Positions 35,016-46,047 of a stretch of DNA of 64,000 nt are shown here, piece by piece; within the stretch, counting starts at the first letter, position 1; each line of letters starts with the position of its first letter. Both the position numbers and the translations under genes were made by a program. The stretch comes from an uncultured bacterium (GTDB lineage: Bacteria > Planctomycetota > UBA1135 > GCA-002686595). Below the pieces are notes generated by a model, which made no database searches, was not told where the DNA came from, and was given only the letters and a program-made list of their open reading frames with translations. The DNA lies in assembly GCA_937905825.1 (NCBI GenBank), contig CALCXM010000185.1, positions 1 through 64,000 of the forward strand, in the 5' to 3' direction.

Positions 35016-36122
35016 CTAAAGCCCCGGGAGCAACCCGCGCTCGTCCAGGAAGCTAAGCAAGGCCGTCCCCGCCAGTCGGTGCCCCGCCTCACTTAGGTGA
35101 ATCCCATCGGTGAAGAGCGCCGCATCCTGCGCTTGCGTGAACGCTCCGAAGAGGTCCAGGTAAGGGATCTTCAGTTCAGCACAGAGAGTCCCTAGTTGGG
35201 CTTGTGGATAGCGCACCTGCCCGGGGTAGGCCGCCTGTCGCTGCTTGTCCAATTGCCCTTCATGGGGGACAGCCAGCAGCGCAAACGGAACATGCCTCTG
35301 CGCCAGCCTGAGCGCCATGTCCTGCAGATGTGCCCGTTGCTTCTCCCAGGTCTCGGGGCGCCAGGCGCTACCGAACACGCGGTCTTCCCAGGGATGGACA
35401 GCGGCTTCTTGGGAGCGCTGGTAGAGGGTCTTGCGCAGGCCATAGACGAAGTAGCTGCTGCGCGTGAGCGTGGCGAGCCATCCGCCGTCCTGGGGAAAGA
35501 GATGACTCTTGGCTTCCAGAGTCAGCAGCATGTTGCCGCTCTCCGTGATCTGATGCAGAAAGTCGTAGTTGTCGTTCAGGCAGTACTGCAGCAGAACCAG
35601 GTCCACGTCCAGGGCGGGCAAAATGCGCTCGAGGTAGAGTCGCTCCTGGTAGGTCGTGTACCCATGGATGGCGCCGTTGATGACTTCGACGGGGCGCTTT
35701 GAGCGGGCCGCGAGTCCCAACTCGAGGTCGCGCACGAAACCCTCCGGCGGGTACGCGACGGAGTCCCCGAGAACCAAGACGCGCAAACGATCGTCCGCGC
35801 GCGGACCAAGCATTTCTTCCCCGCCACGCAAGCCCAATGAGTTGTGCTGCGGGTGCAAGGGATTGCGCCAGAACCCGAGTTCCGGGTGGGGAACCACGCG
35901 CGCGATGCTGTTGGCTTGGGCGGCGAATTTCGTGTGTAGCACAGAATCGACGGCGGCGTCAAAGCCCTTCAGCGCATGCCAGCGCGCGCCAAACTCCAAG
36001 GCACAGAGTCCCAGCAGTGTTGAGAGCAGAAGAGCGAGCAGCGCACGCTTGCGCCTGGCCGTTCCTGCCTCAGGCGGCCCCGAAGTGGCGGTAGTCGGGT
36101 TCTCGGGGGGAGGGCTGGGCAT
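35016..36122 (-). CDS. Membrane-anchored SGNH/GDSL-type hydrolase
   Basis: This 368-residue protein has an N-terminal transmembrane helix at ~28-45 (LLALLLSTLLGLCALEFGAR). The SGNH domain follows: block I RVLVLGDSVAYP (Ser), a Gly block in VINGAIHGYTTYQE, block III QYCLNDNYDF (Asn), and block V FTDGIHLSEAGHRLAG (Asp and His). Catalytic residues appear complete. The family includes esterases and O-acetyl-group hydrolases of polysaccharides; the substrate is unknown. ATG 36122 precedes a Pro-rich cytoplasmic lead. It is convergent with the 34381 gene, with only a small CCCTT/AAGGG hairpin (34969-34981) between. Confidence 0.85.
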   Translation of the reverse strand: MPSPPPENPTTATSGPPEAGTARRKRALLALLLSTLLGLCALEFGARWHALKGFDAAVDSVLHTKFAAQANSIARVVPHPELGFWRNPLHPQHNSLGLRGGEEMLGPRADDRLRVLVLGDSVAYPPEGFVRDLELGLAARSKRPVEVINGAIHGYTTYQERLYLERILPALDVDLVLLQYCLNDNYDFLHQITESGNMLLTLEAKSHLFPQDGGWLATLTRSSYFVYGLRKTLYQRSQEAAVHPWEDRVFGSAWRPETWEKQRAHLQDMALRLAQRHVPFALLAVPHEGQLDKQRQAAYPGQVRYPQAQLGTLCAELKIPYLDLFGAFTQAQDAALFTDGIHLSEAGHRLAGTALLSFLDERGLLPGL

Positions 36123-36306
36123 GGGTGAATTCGAAGGCGGGGCAGTTGCGGTTCAGCCAGCAGCCTAGCGCTGCGCAACCTTTCACGCCATGCCACAGAT
36201 CCGGGCAGCAGGGTGAGTGCTCGTTAGGAGATGCTCACCATGGTTGGCCGAATGAAACACAAGCAAGTCCAGCCCAACGCGCCCAGGCCATCGCCCAAAT
36301 AGAAAT

Positions 36307-36336
36307 CGCCCCCGACCAGCGAACCGGTCGGGGGCG
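36307..36336 (-). terminator. Terminator after the HEAT-repeat gene
   Basis: A perfect 11-bp stem CGCCCCCGACC (36307-36317) with 36326-36336 has an 8-nt loop. On the minus strand it is followed by ATTTCTATTT. It lies 59 bp beyond the stop at 36395. Confidence 0.8.
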
Positions 36337-36394
36337 AATCTGTGGGGGACCCGTACCGCGCGAGCAAGTCGCGCGGGGAGTCGAATGCCGTTCT

Positions 36395-38485
36395 CTACAG
36401 GATGTCGAGGAGGCCCGTGCCCGAGTCACCGGTGAGGGTGGTCGTGTTGGCGCGGTAGTTGATGTCCACGGAGAACTTGGCGTTCCAGGGCAGGGGCTCT
36501 TTGTCAGCCACGATGCCGAGAGCCACTGCGGCGAAACCGCGAGCAGCACCGGTCAAGGACTGGTCGTCGAGCATGGTCACCAGGGGATCCACCGACTTGG
36601 TGTCACCGATGAAGCCCAGTGCGGAAGCGATGGCGGCCTGGGTGGTCAAGGTTTTCGCCTCGGCCAACATGACAACCAACTTTCCAACGAGCTCCTTGTC
36701 GCCGAGCAGGCCGAGAGAGATCGCGGCTTGCTTGAGCAGCTCGCCACGGTACTTGGCCTTCTCAACCACTTCCTGGATCGGAACGATGGCTGCGGAAGAG
36801 TTCATCAAACCAAGGCCGATCGCCAGCTGACCACGAACTTCGTCGTCGGCCATGGTGTCGAGCTTGTCGAGCAGAATCTTCTCCGCGTCCGTGTCGCCGG
36901 CGATGCCGCAAGCGATGGCGTAGGCGCCCACTTCAATCTTCGTCTTCGTGTCCTTGAGGGAGCTACGCAGAGCGTTGAGGCTGTCGTTGGACTGACGCTC
37001 GTTCTTGTCGGCCATGCCGCGCTCCATCACACCGATGGCGAGACCAGCCCAGGGCTTCATCTGCGTCTTTCCTTTGGAAAGGTGCGTCTGAAGGATCTTG
37101 CGGATCTCCGGTGCGCCGTCGAGACGCTTGTCGCCTGTGCCCGGGTGTCCACCCACTTGACCGAGGGCCAGCAGGCTGAAGTTCTTGACCTGAGCATCGG
37201 CGTTGCCGGTGGCCTCGTCCAAGTTCTTGCGAATCAGCTTGTCGGAATCGTCATCGTCCAGGTCACCGATCATGCCGAAGGCCAAGGAAGCGCTTTGGCG
37301 AAGCTCGCGTTCACCGATGTGACCACGCTTGGAGACGTAAGGAGCGAGGGCTTTCACCACACGATCCTTGATCTTGTCGTGGTTCGCGCCGTTGACGCTC
37401 TCGAGCAACTTGCACATGGAACGCGCGGCGTGCGAGCGGACCAGGTAAGGCTTGTCCTTGTCGTTCTCGGCCGTGAAGAAGTTGATCAAGTAATCGATCT
37501 GCTCTTCCAGGTCGCGGGGAACGCCCTTGTACTCGTCGGCGTTGCCGGCTTTTTCGCCAGCGTCGGTCAACGGCACGAGGCCCAAGGCGATGACGGCAGC
37601 CACTTTGATGTCGCGGGTGCTTTGGCGGGGCGACTCAGCGATCTGCCAAAGGATGTCGACGATCTCAGCACGGTGCTGGGGGTCTTCGGTGTAGAAACCG
37701 ATCTGACCGAGTCCGTAAGCGGCGAAGGCGCGGGTGCGGTAGTTGACACCGGCTTCCGAGCCGACCATCTTGCGGCCGTCTGCATCGTCGTTGAGGATCG
37801 ACTTGAGCGTCCCAATCGACTTCGGGTTGCCGAGGATACCGAGGGCCACCGCAGCGGTCTCAGCGATCTCTTGGCTGCCCGACTTCAGGAACGGCAGAAT
37901 GATCGTCTCGAACTCAGAGGTGCCGTCTTCCGACTGCTCGTCTCCGATCTTGGCGAGGGCGATCATCGCACCGGTCACGATGTCGTTGTGCTTCTCAGTC
38001 TTGAGGGACTTCTTCAGGGCCGGAACGATGGTGTTCCGAATCATCTGCTCAGAAGGCTTGCTGCTGTCCTTGGCATCGGCTTTGGTGCCGTGGCCGAGGA
38101 AGAAGTCGTCCGAACCGGTCTGGGGCCCACCGCTGTGGATGTGGCTCTTCAGGTTCAAGTAGGGATCCTTGTTGAAGCCCCACCAGAATTGCCAGAGGGT
38201 CAGGTCGGGACCAGCGGCGCCGCCGCCAGTGACCGGACCGCCAGGGCCGCTCGGGCCAGGCGCTCCAGGACCGCCGGGGCCAGGAGTGGAGGGACCAGAG
38301 GGGCCGGGTGCGGAAGGACCGCTGGGGCCGGGGGACGACGGGCCGCCGCCGCCGCCGCCGCCGCCACCGCCAGGGGGGACGGTGTCGCCAGGTCCGCGGT
38401 AAGTACCGCCGTGACCGACGGACACTTCTTGGAGTCCGATGGCGCTGGCCGCAACGAGAGTGCCGAGCAAAAGCAGCTTTTTCAT
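36395..38485 (-). CDS. Secreted HEAT-repeat protein with Gly/Pro collagen-like linker
   Basis: This 696-residue protein has a signal peptide MKKLLLLGTLVAASAIGLQ, then GGTYRGPGDTVPP and a run of ten Gly. A ~45-residue Gly-Pro-Ser/Ala linker of collagen-like composition follows. From ~90 on the protein is a solenoid of HEAT-like helical pairs, for example IAETAAVALGILGNPKSIGTL, TRAFAAYGLGQIG, LRQSASLAFGMIGDL, KQAAISLGLLGDKELVGKL and TQAAIASALGFIGDTKSVDPL. The fold suggests protein-protein scaffolding in the envelope. Function is unknown. ATG 38485 was chosen at the signal peptide. The long open frame on the opposite strand is a shadow of this repetitive gene. Confidence 0.88.
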   Translation of the reverse strand: MKKLLLLGTLVAASAIGLQEVSVGHGGTYRGPGDTVPPGGGGGGGGGGPSSPGPSGPSAPGPSGPSTPGPGGPGAPGPSGPGGPVTGGGAAGPDLTLWQFWWGFNKDPYLNLKSHIHSGGPQTGSDDFFLGHGTKADAKDSSKPSEQMIRNTIVPALKKSLKTEKHNDIVTGAMIALAKIGDEQSEDGTSEFETIILPFLKSGSQEIAETAAVALGILGNPKSIGTLKSILNDDADGRKMVGSEAGVNYRTRAFAAYGLGQIGFYTEDPQHRAEIVDILWQIAESPRQSTRDIKVAAVIALGLVPLTDAGEKAGNADEYKGVPRDLEEQIDYLINFFTAENDKDKPYLVRSHAARSMCKLLESVNGANHDKIKDRVVKALAPYVSKRGHIGERELRQSASLAFGMIGDLDDDDSDKLIRKNLDEATGNADAQVKNFSLLALGQVGGHPGTGDKRLDGAPEIRKILQTHLSKGKTQMKPWAGLAIGVMERGMADKNERQSNDSLNALRSSLKDTKTKIEVGAYAIACGIAGDTDAEKILLDKLDTMADDEVRGQLAIGLGLMNSSAAIVPIQEVVEKAKYRGELLKQAAISLGLLGDKELVGKLVVMLAEAKTLTTQAAIASALGFIGDTKSVDPLVTMLDDQSLTGAARGFAAVALGIVADKEPLPWNAKFSVDINYRANTTTLTGDSGTGLLDIL
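38342..38371. repeat. GCC trinucleotide run inside the HEAT-repeat gene
   Basis: Eight near-perfect GCC units plus an imperfect ACCGCC encode the Gly tract of the secreted HEAT protein. Such a run can slip, but a change of whole triplets would keep the frame. Confidence 0.8.
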
Positions 38486-38837
38486 GTTGTGCAAAAAATG
38501 AGGTTCGAAACAGGGGAGTCCCACAGGCGTGTGCATACGCAGGGAACATTAGTGCAAGGTCTGTGCCACCCCGCTTGTTGAGCCCTTATTGGAGGACATA
38601 TGTGACCAATACACAAGCTTTCAAGCTCCAGGACCCGGATGCCCCCGGTAAGAGTCCAGGCCCTGGAGAGCTCCGCGTTCCTCGGGCGTTACGGCGCCTT
38701 CCCCACAGGTGACGAATTGTGCCAATGCGCCCTCCTGTGTCCTCTGCATGCGCCACTGAGTCCGATGCTTGGGAAAGCGGATGAGAAGCGCTCTCCGGAT
38801 CTGGGCTGGGGCCGGTCGGGTAGGGCAAACTCGGGTG

Positions 38838-39941
38838 ATGGAAGTGACACAGGAGCAACGGGTTGAATCTTTCCTCGTGGAAGGACTCGAAGCCCTCGTG
38901 CGCGGCGAGGACGCCCTCTTGGCTGGCCTCGCCGCTTCCCACGCTCAGATCGGTGCCCGCTTCTCCGCTTGGATGGCACCGCCGAATAGCGGTGGGGGCT
39001 ATGCCCTTTGCTGTCAGGAACGCAGCCGGCGTTCCACGGATCTGCCCGTCGAGCTGCCGGCCAATTGGACAGCACAGGAATTCCGCGGGCCCCTGCGCCT
39101 GATCGGTCCAGGTCGTATGGGGCGCGATCCAAAAGCCCGGGCCCTCGGGGTCGAGTGGGCTTTGGTGGTGCGCTCCATGGAAAGCGGTTCGCGGGCTTGG
39201 TTCGCTTCCCCACACCCGCTCGAGATTTCCGAAGCCTGGACACAGACCCTGATCCGGTCCTTGGAACTCTTGGAGCAACTGGACGTGGAGCGCCGCCGCA
39301 AGGAGAGTCTCGCGCGGCTCGCCAGCATGGGCGAGCAGGCCGCGAATGTGACCCACGACCTGCGCAACCAACTGAGCCTGACGCGCCTGGAATTTGAGCG
39401 GGCCAGTTCGCAACCGGGCGCGTCCCTCGAGCGCGCCGATCAAGCCTTGGGGCAGGCCCTCGAACTTTGCGGTGAGTTCATGTCAGCGAACTTCCGAGGC
39501 CAACGCATCGCTCAGCCCGTCGCGCCCCATCTCGTTCGTCAAATTGAAGAAGCCGTGCAATTGTCGGGGCGTGAAGGGGAAGTGCGTGTGGTGCAGCGCT
39601 GCCCGCAAGACCTCTGCGCTGTTTTTGATGATCGCCTGCTCGACCGTTACTTGCGCAATCTCTTGCTCAATGGGATTGCGGCCACTCCTTGCGGCGGCGC
39701 GGTGCGCGTGGAGGCTCGCGAGTCGGAAGCGGGACGGGTGGAACTGGTGGTCACGGATGCGGGCAAGGGCATGGAGCGCGCGGAGCTTGAACGACTCTTG
39801 CACGCGGGGGAGACTTTGGGTGGAACCGGCTTCGGCACGAGTTCGATCTTGGATTGCGCAGAGCGCTTGCACGCCGACTTGGATGTGGAATCCATGCCGG
39901 GGGCGGGCACGCGCATTTGCCTGACCCTGTTCGCAGACTGA
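38838..39941 (+). CDS. Soluble sensor histidine kinase
   Basis: This 367-residue protein has no transmembrane segment. The N-terminal ~165 residues are unrecognised, perhaps GAF-like. DHp helix SLARLASMGEQAANVTHDLRN bears the phospho-acceptor His. The ATPase domain shows the N box NLLLNGIAATP, G1 VVTDAGKGME, and G2 GTGFGTSSILDCAERL with the ending PGAGTRICLTL. Boxes look complete, so autophosphorylation is likely. No response regulator is adjacent (orphan kinase). ATG 38838 was chosen (GTG ATG GAA GTG context). The 256 bp before it, up to the HEAT gene, form a divergent promoter region with no gene seen. Confidence 0.85.
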   Translation: MEVTQEQRVESFLVEGLEALVRGEDALLAGLAASHAQIGARFSAWMAPPNSGGGYALCCQERSRRSTDLPVELPANWTAQEFRGPLRLIGPGRMGRDPKARALGVEWALVVRSMESGSRAWFASPHPLEISEAWTQTLIRSLELLEQLDVERRRKESLARLASMGEQAANVTHDLRNQLSLTRLEFERASSQPGASLERADQALGQALELCGEFMSANFRGQRIAQPVAPHLVRQIEEAVQLSGREGEVRVVQRCPQDLCAVFDDRLLDRYLRNLLLNGIAATPCGGAVRVEARESEAGRVELVVTDAGKGMERAELERLLHAGETLGGTGFGTSSILDCAERLHADLDVESMPGAGTRICLTLFAD

Positions 39942-40033
39942 GAACGAATCCTCTGCGCCAATTCTGAGCTGGCGCTTCCTTTGGGCCCCAACCTGGTCTC
40001 TGATGGATGGCACGCCGAAAGGCTCCTCCATCT

Positions 40034-40744
40034 ATGAATCGATTCCCCACCTACGCTGCCCTTTTCGTCATTTTGGCCGTCAGCTCCTGTGCCGGCCCAG
40101 ATGCGGAGCGTTTGCACGGCACCGGATTCGAGTTGCGAACCCAAGGCTCTGAGCTCGCCACCGTCGAACACACGGGCGGAGGTGTGGCGCCCTTCGAGAA
40201 CAGCGCGGAACGAACACGCAGCGGGCTCCAGGTCGACTTTGGGTCGACGGTCGCAGCGGGCGTCGTGCAAGTCTTTCAGGAGGACTGGAACTACCCGGGC
40301 TTCGAAACGTACTCGCTCAGCGGAGTTTTGGTGGGGGCCCGCGGGATGCAGTTCGTGGGGGAGTTCGACGAGAGTAAAATCTCGCTTGTGATGCCCTGGC
40401 GCGTGGATGCTTCCTTCGCCATGGGCACGACCCGCGATGGCGGCCTGGTCGACGAACTCGGTTATCGCGAGTTGCACAGCGAGCTCGGTCTCGGCGTGAA
40501 CTGGAATGGGCTGCGCCTCAGCTTGGGGGCCAGCCTCAGCTCGATCGATGGGACCGGGACCTTTGATAGCCCGCAGTTTGGTTCCGGCTCAGCCAGCGTC
40601 AGGTACCTGGACTTGAGCGGAGAGAATCTGGGGATCTTCTTCGACGTTCGCTATCAGCCACCCAGCTTGCCCGTGTACGGCAACCTGCGCGTTTCGACCG
40701 CCGACGATTCAGGAACCTCCTTCGGTCTGGGCGTGCGTTTCTAG
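40034..40744 (+). CDS. Beta-barrel-like outer-membrane lipoprotein
   Basis: This 236-residue protein has a lipoprotein signal (YAALFVILAVSSC) and then strands of alternating polarity (YSLSGVLVGARGMQFVGEF, LHSELGLGVNWNGLRLSLGA, GIFFDVRYQP). It ends SFGLGVRF with the terminal aromatic typical of Bam-inserted barrels. No named family is recognised. It is monocistronic, following the kinase gene after ~90 bp. The lipobox and the barrel end are seen directly; outer-membrane location is inferred. Confidence 0.65.
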   Translation: MNRFPTYAALFVILAVSSCAGPDAERLHGTGFELRTQGSELATVEHTGGGVAPFENSAERTRSGLQVDFGSTVAAGVVQVFQEDWNYPGFETYSLSGVLVGARGMQFVGEFDESKISLVMPWRVDASFAMGTTRDGGLVDELGYRELHSELGLGVNWNGLRLSLGASLSSIDGTGTFDSPQFGSGSASVRYLDLSGENLGIFFDVRYQPPSLPVYGNLRVSTADDSGTSFGLGVRF

Positions 40745-40791
40745 GTTAGCGCGGGTCGAGTTCTCGGCCATCGGCGCAAGGCTCTCGCCAT

Positions 40792-40834
40792 AGACGCGGG
40801 GCGCAGAAGTCGATGACCTCTGCGCCCCGCGTCT
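40792..40834. terminator. Strong bidirectional terminator
   Basis: A perfect 16-bp stem (40792-40807 with 40819-40834) with an 11-nt loop is followed by GTTTG. It lies between the convergent beta-barrel gene and sdhB and serves both. Confidence 0.85.
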
Positions 40835-40866
40835 GTTTGCCCCCGGTGCCAATCGCCGGGAATCAG

Positions 40867-41639
40867 CTACTCCGCGCTCGTGAACGCTGCGCGCAAGTAC
40901 TCGCGGTTCATGCGAGCAATGTTGCTGACATCGATTTCCTTGGGGCAAGCAGCCATGCACTCGTACTCGTTGGTGCAGTTGCCAAAGCCTTCGTCGTCCA
41001 TGGTCTTGACCATGTTCAACACTCGGCTGGCGCGTTCCGGCTGCCCCTGAGGTAGCAGGGCCAGTTGGGACACCTTGGCGCTCGTGAAGAGCATGGCTGC
41101 CGCGTTCGGGCAAGCGGCAACACATCCACCACATCCGATGCACGAAGCCGCGTCCATGGCGAGGTCTGCGTTCTGCTTGGGAATCGGCAGTGCATTTGCA
41201 TCTTGCGGGTTGCCCGTGTTGATGGAGATGTAGCCGCCGGAGCCGATGATGCGGTCCAACGCCGAGCGATCGACCACCAAGTCCCGAACTACGGGGAAGC
41301 CGACTGCGCGGAAGGGCTCCACGTAGATGTTGTCTCCATCCTTGAAGCTGCGCATGTGAAGCTGACAGGTGGTGACGCCCGGCAAGGGGCCGTGCACTTG
41401 ACCGTTGATCACCATGCTGCACATTCCGCAAATGCCTTCGCGGCAATCGTGATCGAAACACACGGCCAAACGCCCTTCCGAAACGAAGCGTTCGTTGGCC
41501 ACGTCGATCATCTCGAGGAACGACATGTGAGTCGAGACCTCAGGCATTTCGATCTTGTCGAAGGCTCCCTTGGCATTGGGGCCGTCTTGACGCCACAGAT
41601 GCAAGGTGACGCGGATGGTTTCCGGGTGTCCTTGAGCGC

Positions 41640-41643
<4 letters not shown>
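40867..41643 (-). CDS. sdhB: Succinate dehydrogenase / fumarate reductase iron-sulfur subunit
   Basis: This 258-residue subunit carries three clusters. The [2Fe-2S] site is CFDHDCREGICGMCSM, the [4Fe-4S] site is AASCIGCGGCVAACPNAA, and the [3Fe-4S] region is CTNEYECMAACPKEI. It passes electrons from SdhA flavin to the membrane subunit. The start ATG overlaps the sdhA stop (ATGA type). It is the last gene of sdhCAB, the arrangement and type seen in Bacteroidetes, Chlorobi and Bacillus-like complexes with one large cytochrome b subunit. Confidence 0.97.
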
Positions 41644-43558
<1,915 letters not shown>

Positions 43559-43559
<1 letters not shown>

Positions 43560-44212
43560 CAGGCTTTGCCTCCCATGAAAACGAGAATCGGGAAGGACAA
43601 GAAACCGAGGGTGAGGACCACGGCGATCAGCAGGCCGACCTTCTCAAGGATCGGCGTGTACTTGGGATGGTTCAAGCCCAGAGTTTGCATGGCGCTCTTG
43701 AACGCGTGGCTCAAGTGAATACCGAGGGCCAAGATTCCGATCACGTAGGCACCAGCGCCAAGGGGCTTCGAGAGCTCCATCTTGATCGCAGCCGCGAAGC
43801 TGTCGATCGAATCCTTCTGCAGGCGAAAGTGAATCAAGTGCAGGATCAGGAAGGCCAGGATCAGGATACCCGTCAGGACCATCGTGCGCGATCCGGCGGT
43901 GCGACCACCGTGGGATGCTGCGACCGCATAGCGATGCTTGCGAGCCGCTTTGTTTTGCAGGGTGACCCGGAAGGCCATGCCGATGTGCACCAGGAAGAGG
44001 ACGATCAGTCCACCCTCGGCAAGGGGCAGCAAGGGATTGCTTTCGATTGTCTCCGCGTAGTGATCGAAGGTTTCTCCTGAGCTATCCGCGAAGTACGTTA
44101 AGTTGCCCGCGAGGTGCACAAAGAGGAAGCCAATCAGCGCCAAGCCCGTGAGGGACATGAGCGCCTTTTTCCCGATCGACGACTGGACCGTTCTTATCAG
44201 CCAGCTGAGCAT
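43559..44212 (-). CDS. sdhC: Succinate dehydrogenase cytochrome b subunit
   Basis: This 217-residue protein has five transmembrane helices, as in type B (di-heme) SdhC. Helix I is ALMSLTGLALIGFLFVHLAGN and helix II contains GLIVLFLVHIGMAFRVT. Helix III region is ILILAFLILHLIHFRL, followed by IGILALGIHLSHAFKSAM with the typical GIHLxHAF motif. The several His residues could ligate two hemes b; menaquinone would be the partner. It heads the operon. Confidence 0.95.
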
Positions 44213-44544
44213 GTTGGTTGCTTTGTCTTGGGGGGAGGCGGAGGTGGAAATTCGACCTAATGGGGGACTAGGGCGGGTTCCGCGGCTCCGGGTGGGGATA
44301 AAGAGGTTGCCCGAATCGATGCACCGGCAGAACCGCGCGGGCTCTCGGGGTGCGCAAAGATGAATTCGGGGACAGGAAGCTAATCCTCTGGGGCACCCGG
44401 ACCAATGCTCAGGCCCAGTTTTTGGCGCCGAGCTGCCGGATTCTCAGGCGGGAATTCATCCCAGGGTCCAAAGCCCGGGAACTCACCGGAAATTGGAGCG
44501 CCTGCCTGGGATCCAGCCTCCTGGGATTGGCTGCTGGCCGCAGG
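44213..44544. other. 332-bp intergenic region upstream of sdhC
   Basis: It should hold the sdh promoter. I see no coding frame, no clear -10/-35 pair and no strong hairpin. The part near 44545 is the 3' region of the Cys-rich small gene, without an evident terminator. Confidence 0.4.
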
Positions 44545-44814
44545 TCAGTTGTTGGGGAAGCCCTTGGGTTTCTTGGGCGTCTGGCCGTCACCGGGTCCGG
44601 CCATGTCGCCGGGTCCTGGCATTCCACTGGGAGGCCCGGATGGCGGGCCGCCGCCTGCCAAGGAGCGCTTGATCTCGAAGAAGCCCTCACCTAGTTGATA
44701 GGCGAGCGAGATCAGGGAGCAGTCGATGTTGTCGACCGGGTCGTCGACTTCGAACGCCGCCATGCAAGTGAGGTCGCAGGGGCGGGCTTTGTCCATGAAG
44801 CAGAATTTGGGCAT
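44545..44814 (-). CDS. Small Cys-rich protein with Gly/Pro tail
   Basis: This 89-residue protein starts at ATG 44814, with a good Shine-Dalgarno AAAGGA six bases upstream. The N-terminal part has Cys5, Cys13, Cys17 and Cys32 (CFMDKARPCDLTCMAAF, later NIDCSL), a spacing that could bind a metal or Fe-S centre. An amphipathic helix follows (ISLAYQLGEGFFEIKRSL), then a low-complexity Gly/Pro/Met tail ending KKPKGFPNN. No signal peptide is seen, so it is cytoplasmic. No family is recognised. A longer frame upstream to 45162 is unlikely given the well-placed ribosome site. Confidence 0.65.
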   Translation of the reverse strand: MPKFCFMDKARPCDLTCMAAFEVDDPVDNIDCSLISLAYQLGEGFFEIKRSLAGGGPPSGPPSGMPGPGDMAGPGDGQTPKKPKGFPNN

Positions 44815-44960
44815 GTGTGTCCTTTGGCAGGACGGGCAGCCTACTGAACGGGACAGGCAAAGGCAGCACAGGAACTCGGAAGCGCTACGCGAAAGAGCAG
44901 ATAGAGACCTGAGGGCGAGAATCCGGGCTGTAGCCCCCCTCAGGCCCCTTTTTCGCAATG

Positions 44961-44992
44961 CAACATAACGTACATTATCCGACGTTGTATAG
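44961..44992. promoter_or_regulatory. AT-rich dyad in a divergent gap, possible operator/promoter
   Basis: The only AT-rich stretch in the 338-bp gap (44815-45152) between the Cys-rich gene and the GyrI-like lipoprotein gene. AACGT (44967-44971) and ACGTT (44982-44986) form an inverted pair 10 bp apart, and outward extension keeps 8 of 11 dyad positions. GTATAG at 44987-44992 could be a -10 element. This is a pattern call only. Confidence 0.3.
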
Positions 44993-45152
44993 AGGGACCA
45001 GAACCGAGGGATCAGGATCAGCGCACAAGAAACCCCGCTCGGATGCCCCGAGCTGGGCCAGGTCCGGGAACGGGGTTCGGGGAATTCTGCGGAGGCGAAA
45101 GCTTCTGCCGATCCGTGCCGATAGCGCCAGGGTCCACTGCAGTGAACTCCCC

Positions 45153-45809
45153 ATGAAATCAACGATCTTCCAGCGTCTCGTCCTTTTGTCCACCGTCTGT
45201 TTTGGATCCATTGCCTGCCAATTTGGTGAGCGCACGGAGGGCCCGGATCAACAGAACATGAATAGCGCGAGCTCCAAGGCCGAGCTCCGCTTCTGGCATT
45301 CGTTCCAGCCGGACCTGCCGATCAGTGCGCCGCCCTTCAGCAACGTCGAAGCCAACTGGAAGCAACGCATCGATCAGCCCTACGTCTTTGTGGAGTTCGT
45401 TGGTTCCTACACCGAGACTGGCCGGCTGTTGCCAATGGTCCACCGGGCCATGCAAGCCCAGGGCATTGATCCCGCGGGCCCGCCGTTCGCGTTGTACTAC
45501 GACGATCCGGGCGTGACGCCCATCGAGCGCTTGCGGTCCAGGGCCTGCGTGCCCGTTGAGGATCGCGTGTCCGTCAGTGGAGACTTGGCCTTTGATCTCT
45601 TGCCGAGCACCACGGTTGTCTATGCCTTTGCCTCGGGGGCCTACCCCGAAGTGCCGCGTGCCTATCCGGAGATGTATCGCTACATGGCCGAAAGTGGCTG
45701 GGTGGAGAACGGCCCGATTCGGGAGACGTACTTGGTTGCTCCCAACGTCGCCCAGGGCTTCGAAAACCTGCTGACTGAGATTCAGATTCCGGTGACGTAC
45801 TCGCGTTGA
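45153..45809 (+). CDS. Lipoprotein with GyrI/AraC-effector-binding-like domain
   Basis: This 218-residue protein has a lipobox (CFGSIAC, Cys22). The mature part has features of the GyrI-like small-molecule-binding fold: YVFVEFVGSYTETGRLLPMV, FALYYDDPGVTPIERLRSRAC, FDLLPSTTVVYAFASGAY, YPEMYRYMAESGWVENG and IRETYLVAP. GyrI-like domains bind hydrophobic ligands; an exported, lipid-anchored version would be an envelope ligand-binding protein. ATG 45153 was chosen at the signal sequence. It is monocistronic. Confidence 0.75.
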   Translation: MKSTIFQRLVLLSTVCFGSIACQFGERTEGPDQQNMNSASSKAELRFWHSFQPDLPISAPPFSNVEANWKQRIDQPYVFVEFVGSYTETGRLLPMVHRAMQAQGIDPAGPPFALYYDDPGVTPIERLRSRACVPVEDRVSVSGDLAFDLLPSTTVVYAFASGAYPEVPRAYPEMYRYMAESGWVENGPIRETYLVAPNVAQGFENLLTEIQIPVTYSR

Positions 45810-45986
45810 GCGGGCCGGAATTCGGATACGCACCCATCCTAGGAATGCCTATTTAGGTGTCTAGCCGGAGACTCGTGAGCGTCCTGCTCTGCAGTTGAAA
45901 GCCGGCCCTTCTCCTGCGCCACTTTCGCACGGATCGCATTCGAAGCCCGAGCCGCGTCCACCTAGCATGCTCGGTGTGTTGCTAAA

Positions 45987-46023
45987 GCGTTGCTTGCTTA
46001 CGCGTTGCTTGCTTACGCGTTGC
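45987..46023. repeat. 15-bp tandem repeat (about 2.5 copies)
   Basis: The unit GCGTTGCTTGCTTAC occurs at 45987-46001 and 46002-46016, with a partial third copy at 46017-46023. It lies just beyond the stop of the 46048 gene, in the 238-bp convergent gap, and has no evident function. Confidence 0.8.
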
Positions 46024-46047
46024 GCTGCCAACGCCTCCGCAAGTTGC

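Noticed and set aside
36125..38581. A 2.4-kb open frame on the + strand opposite the HEAT-repeat gene
   Set aside because: It is the mirror of a GC-rich repetitive gene; its product has no family features, while the minus strand gives a signal peptide and HEAT repeats.
45987..46023. Start of a CRISPR array
   Set aside because: The unit is 15 bp, directly tandem without spacers, with no cas genes anywhere in the window.
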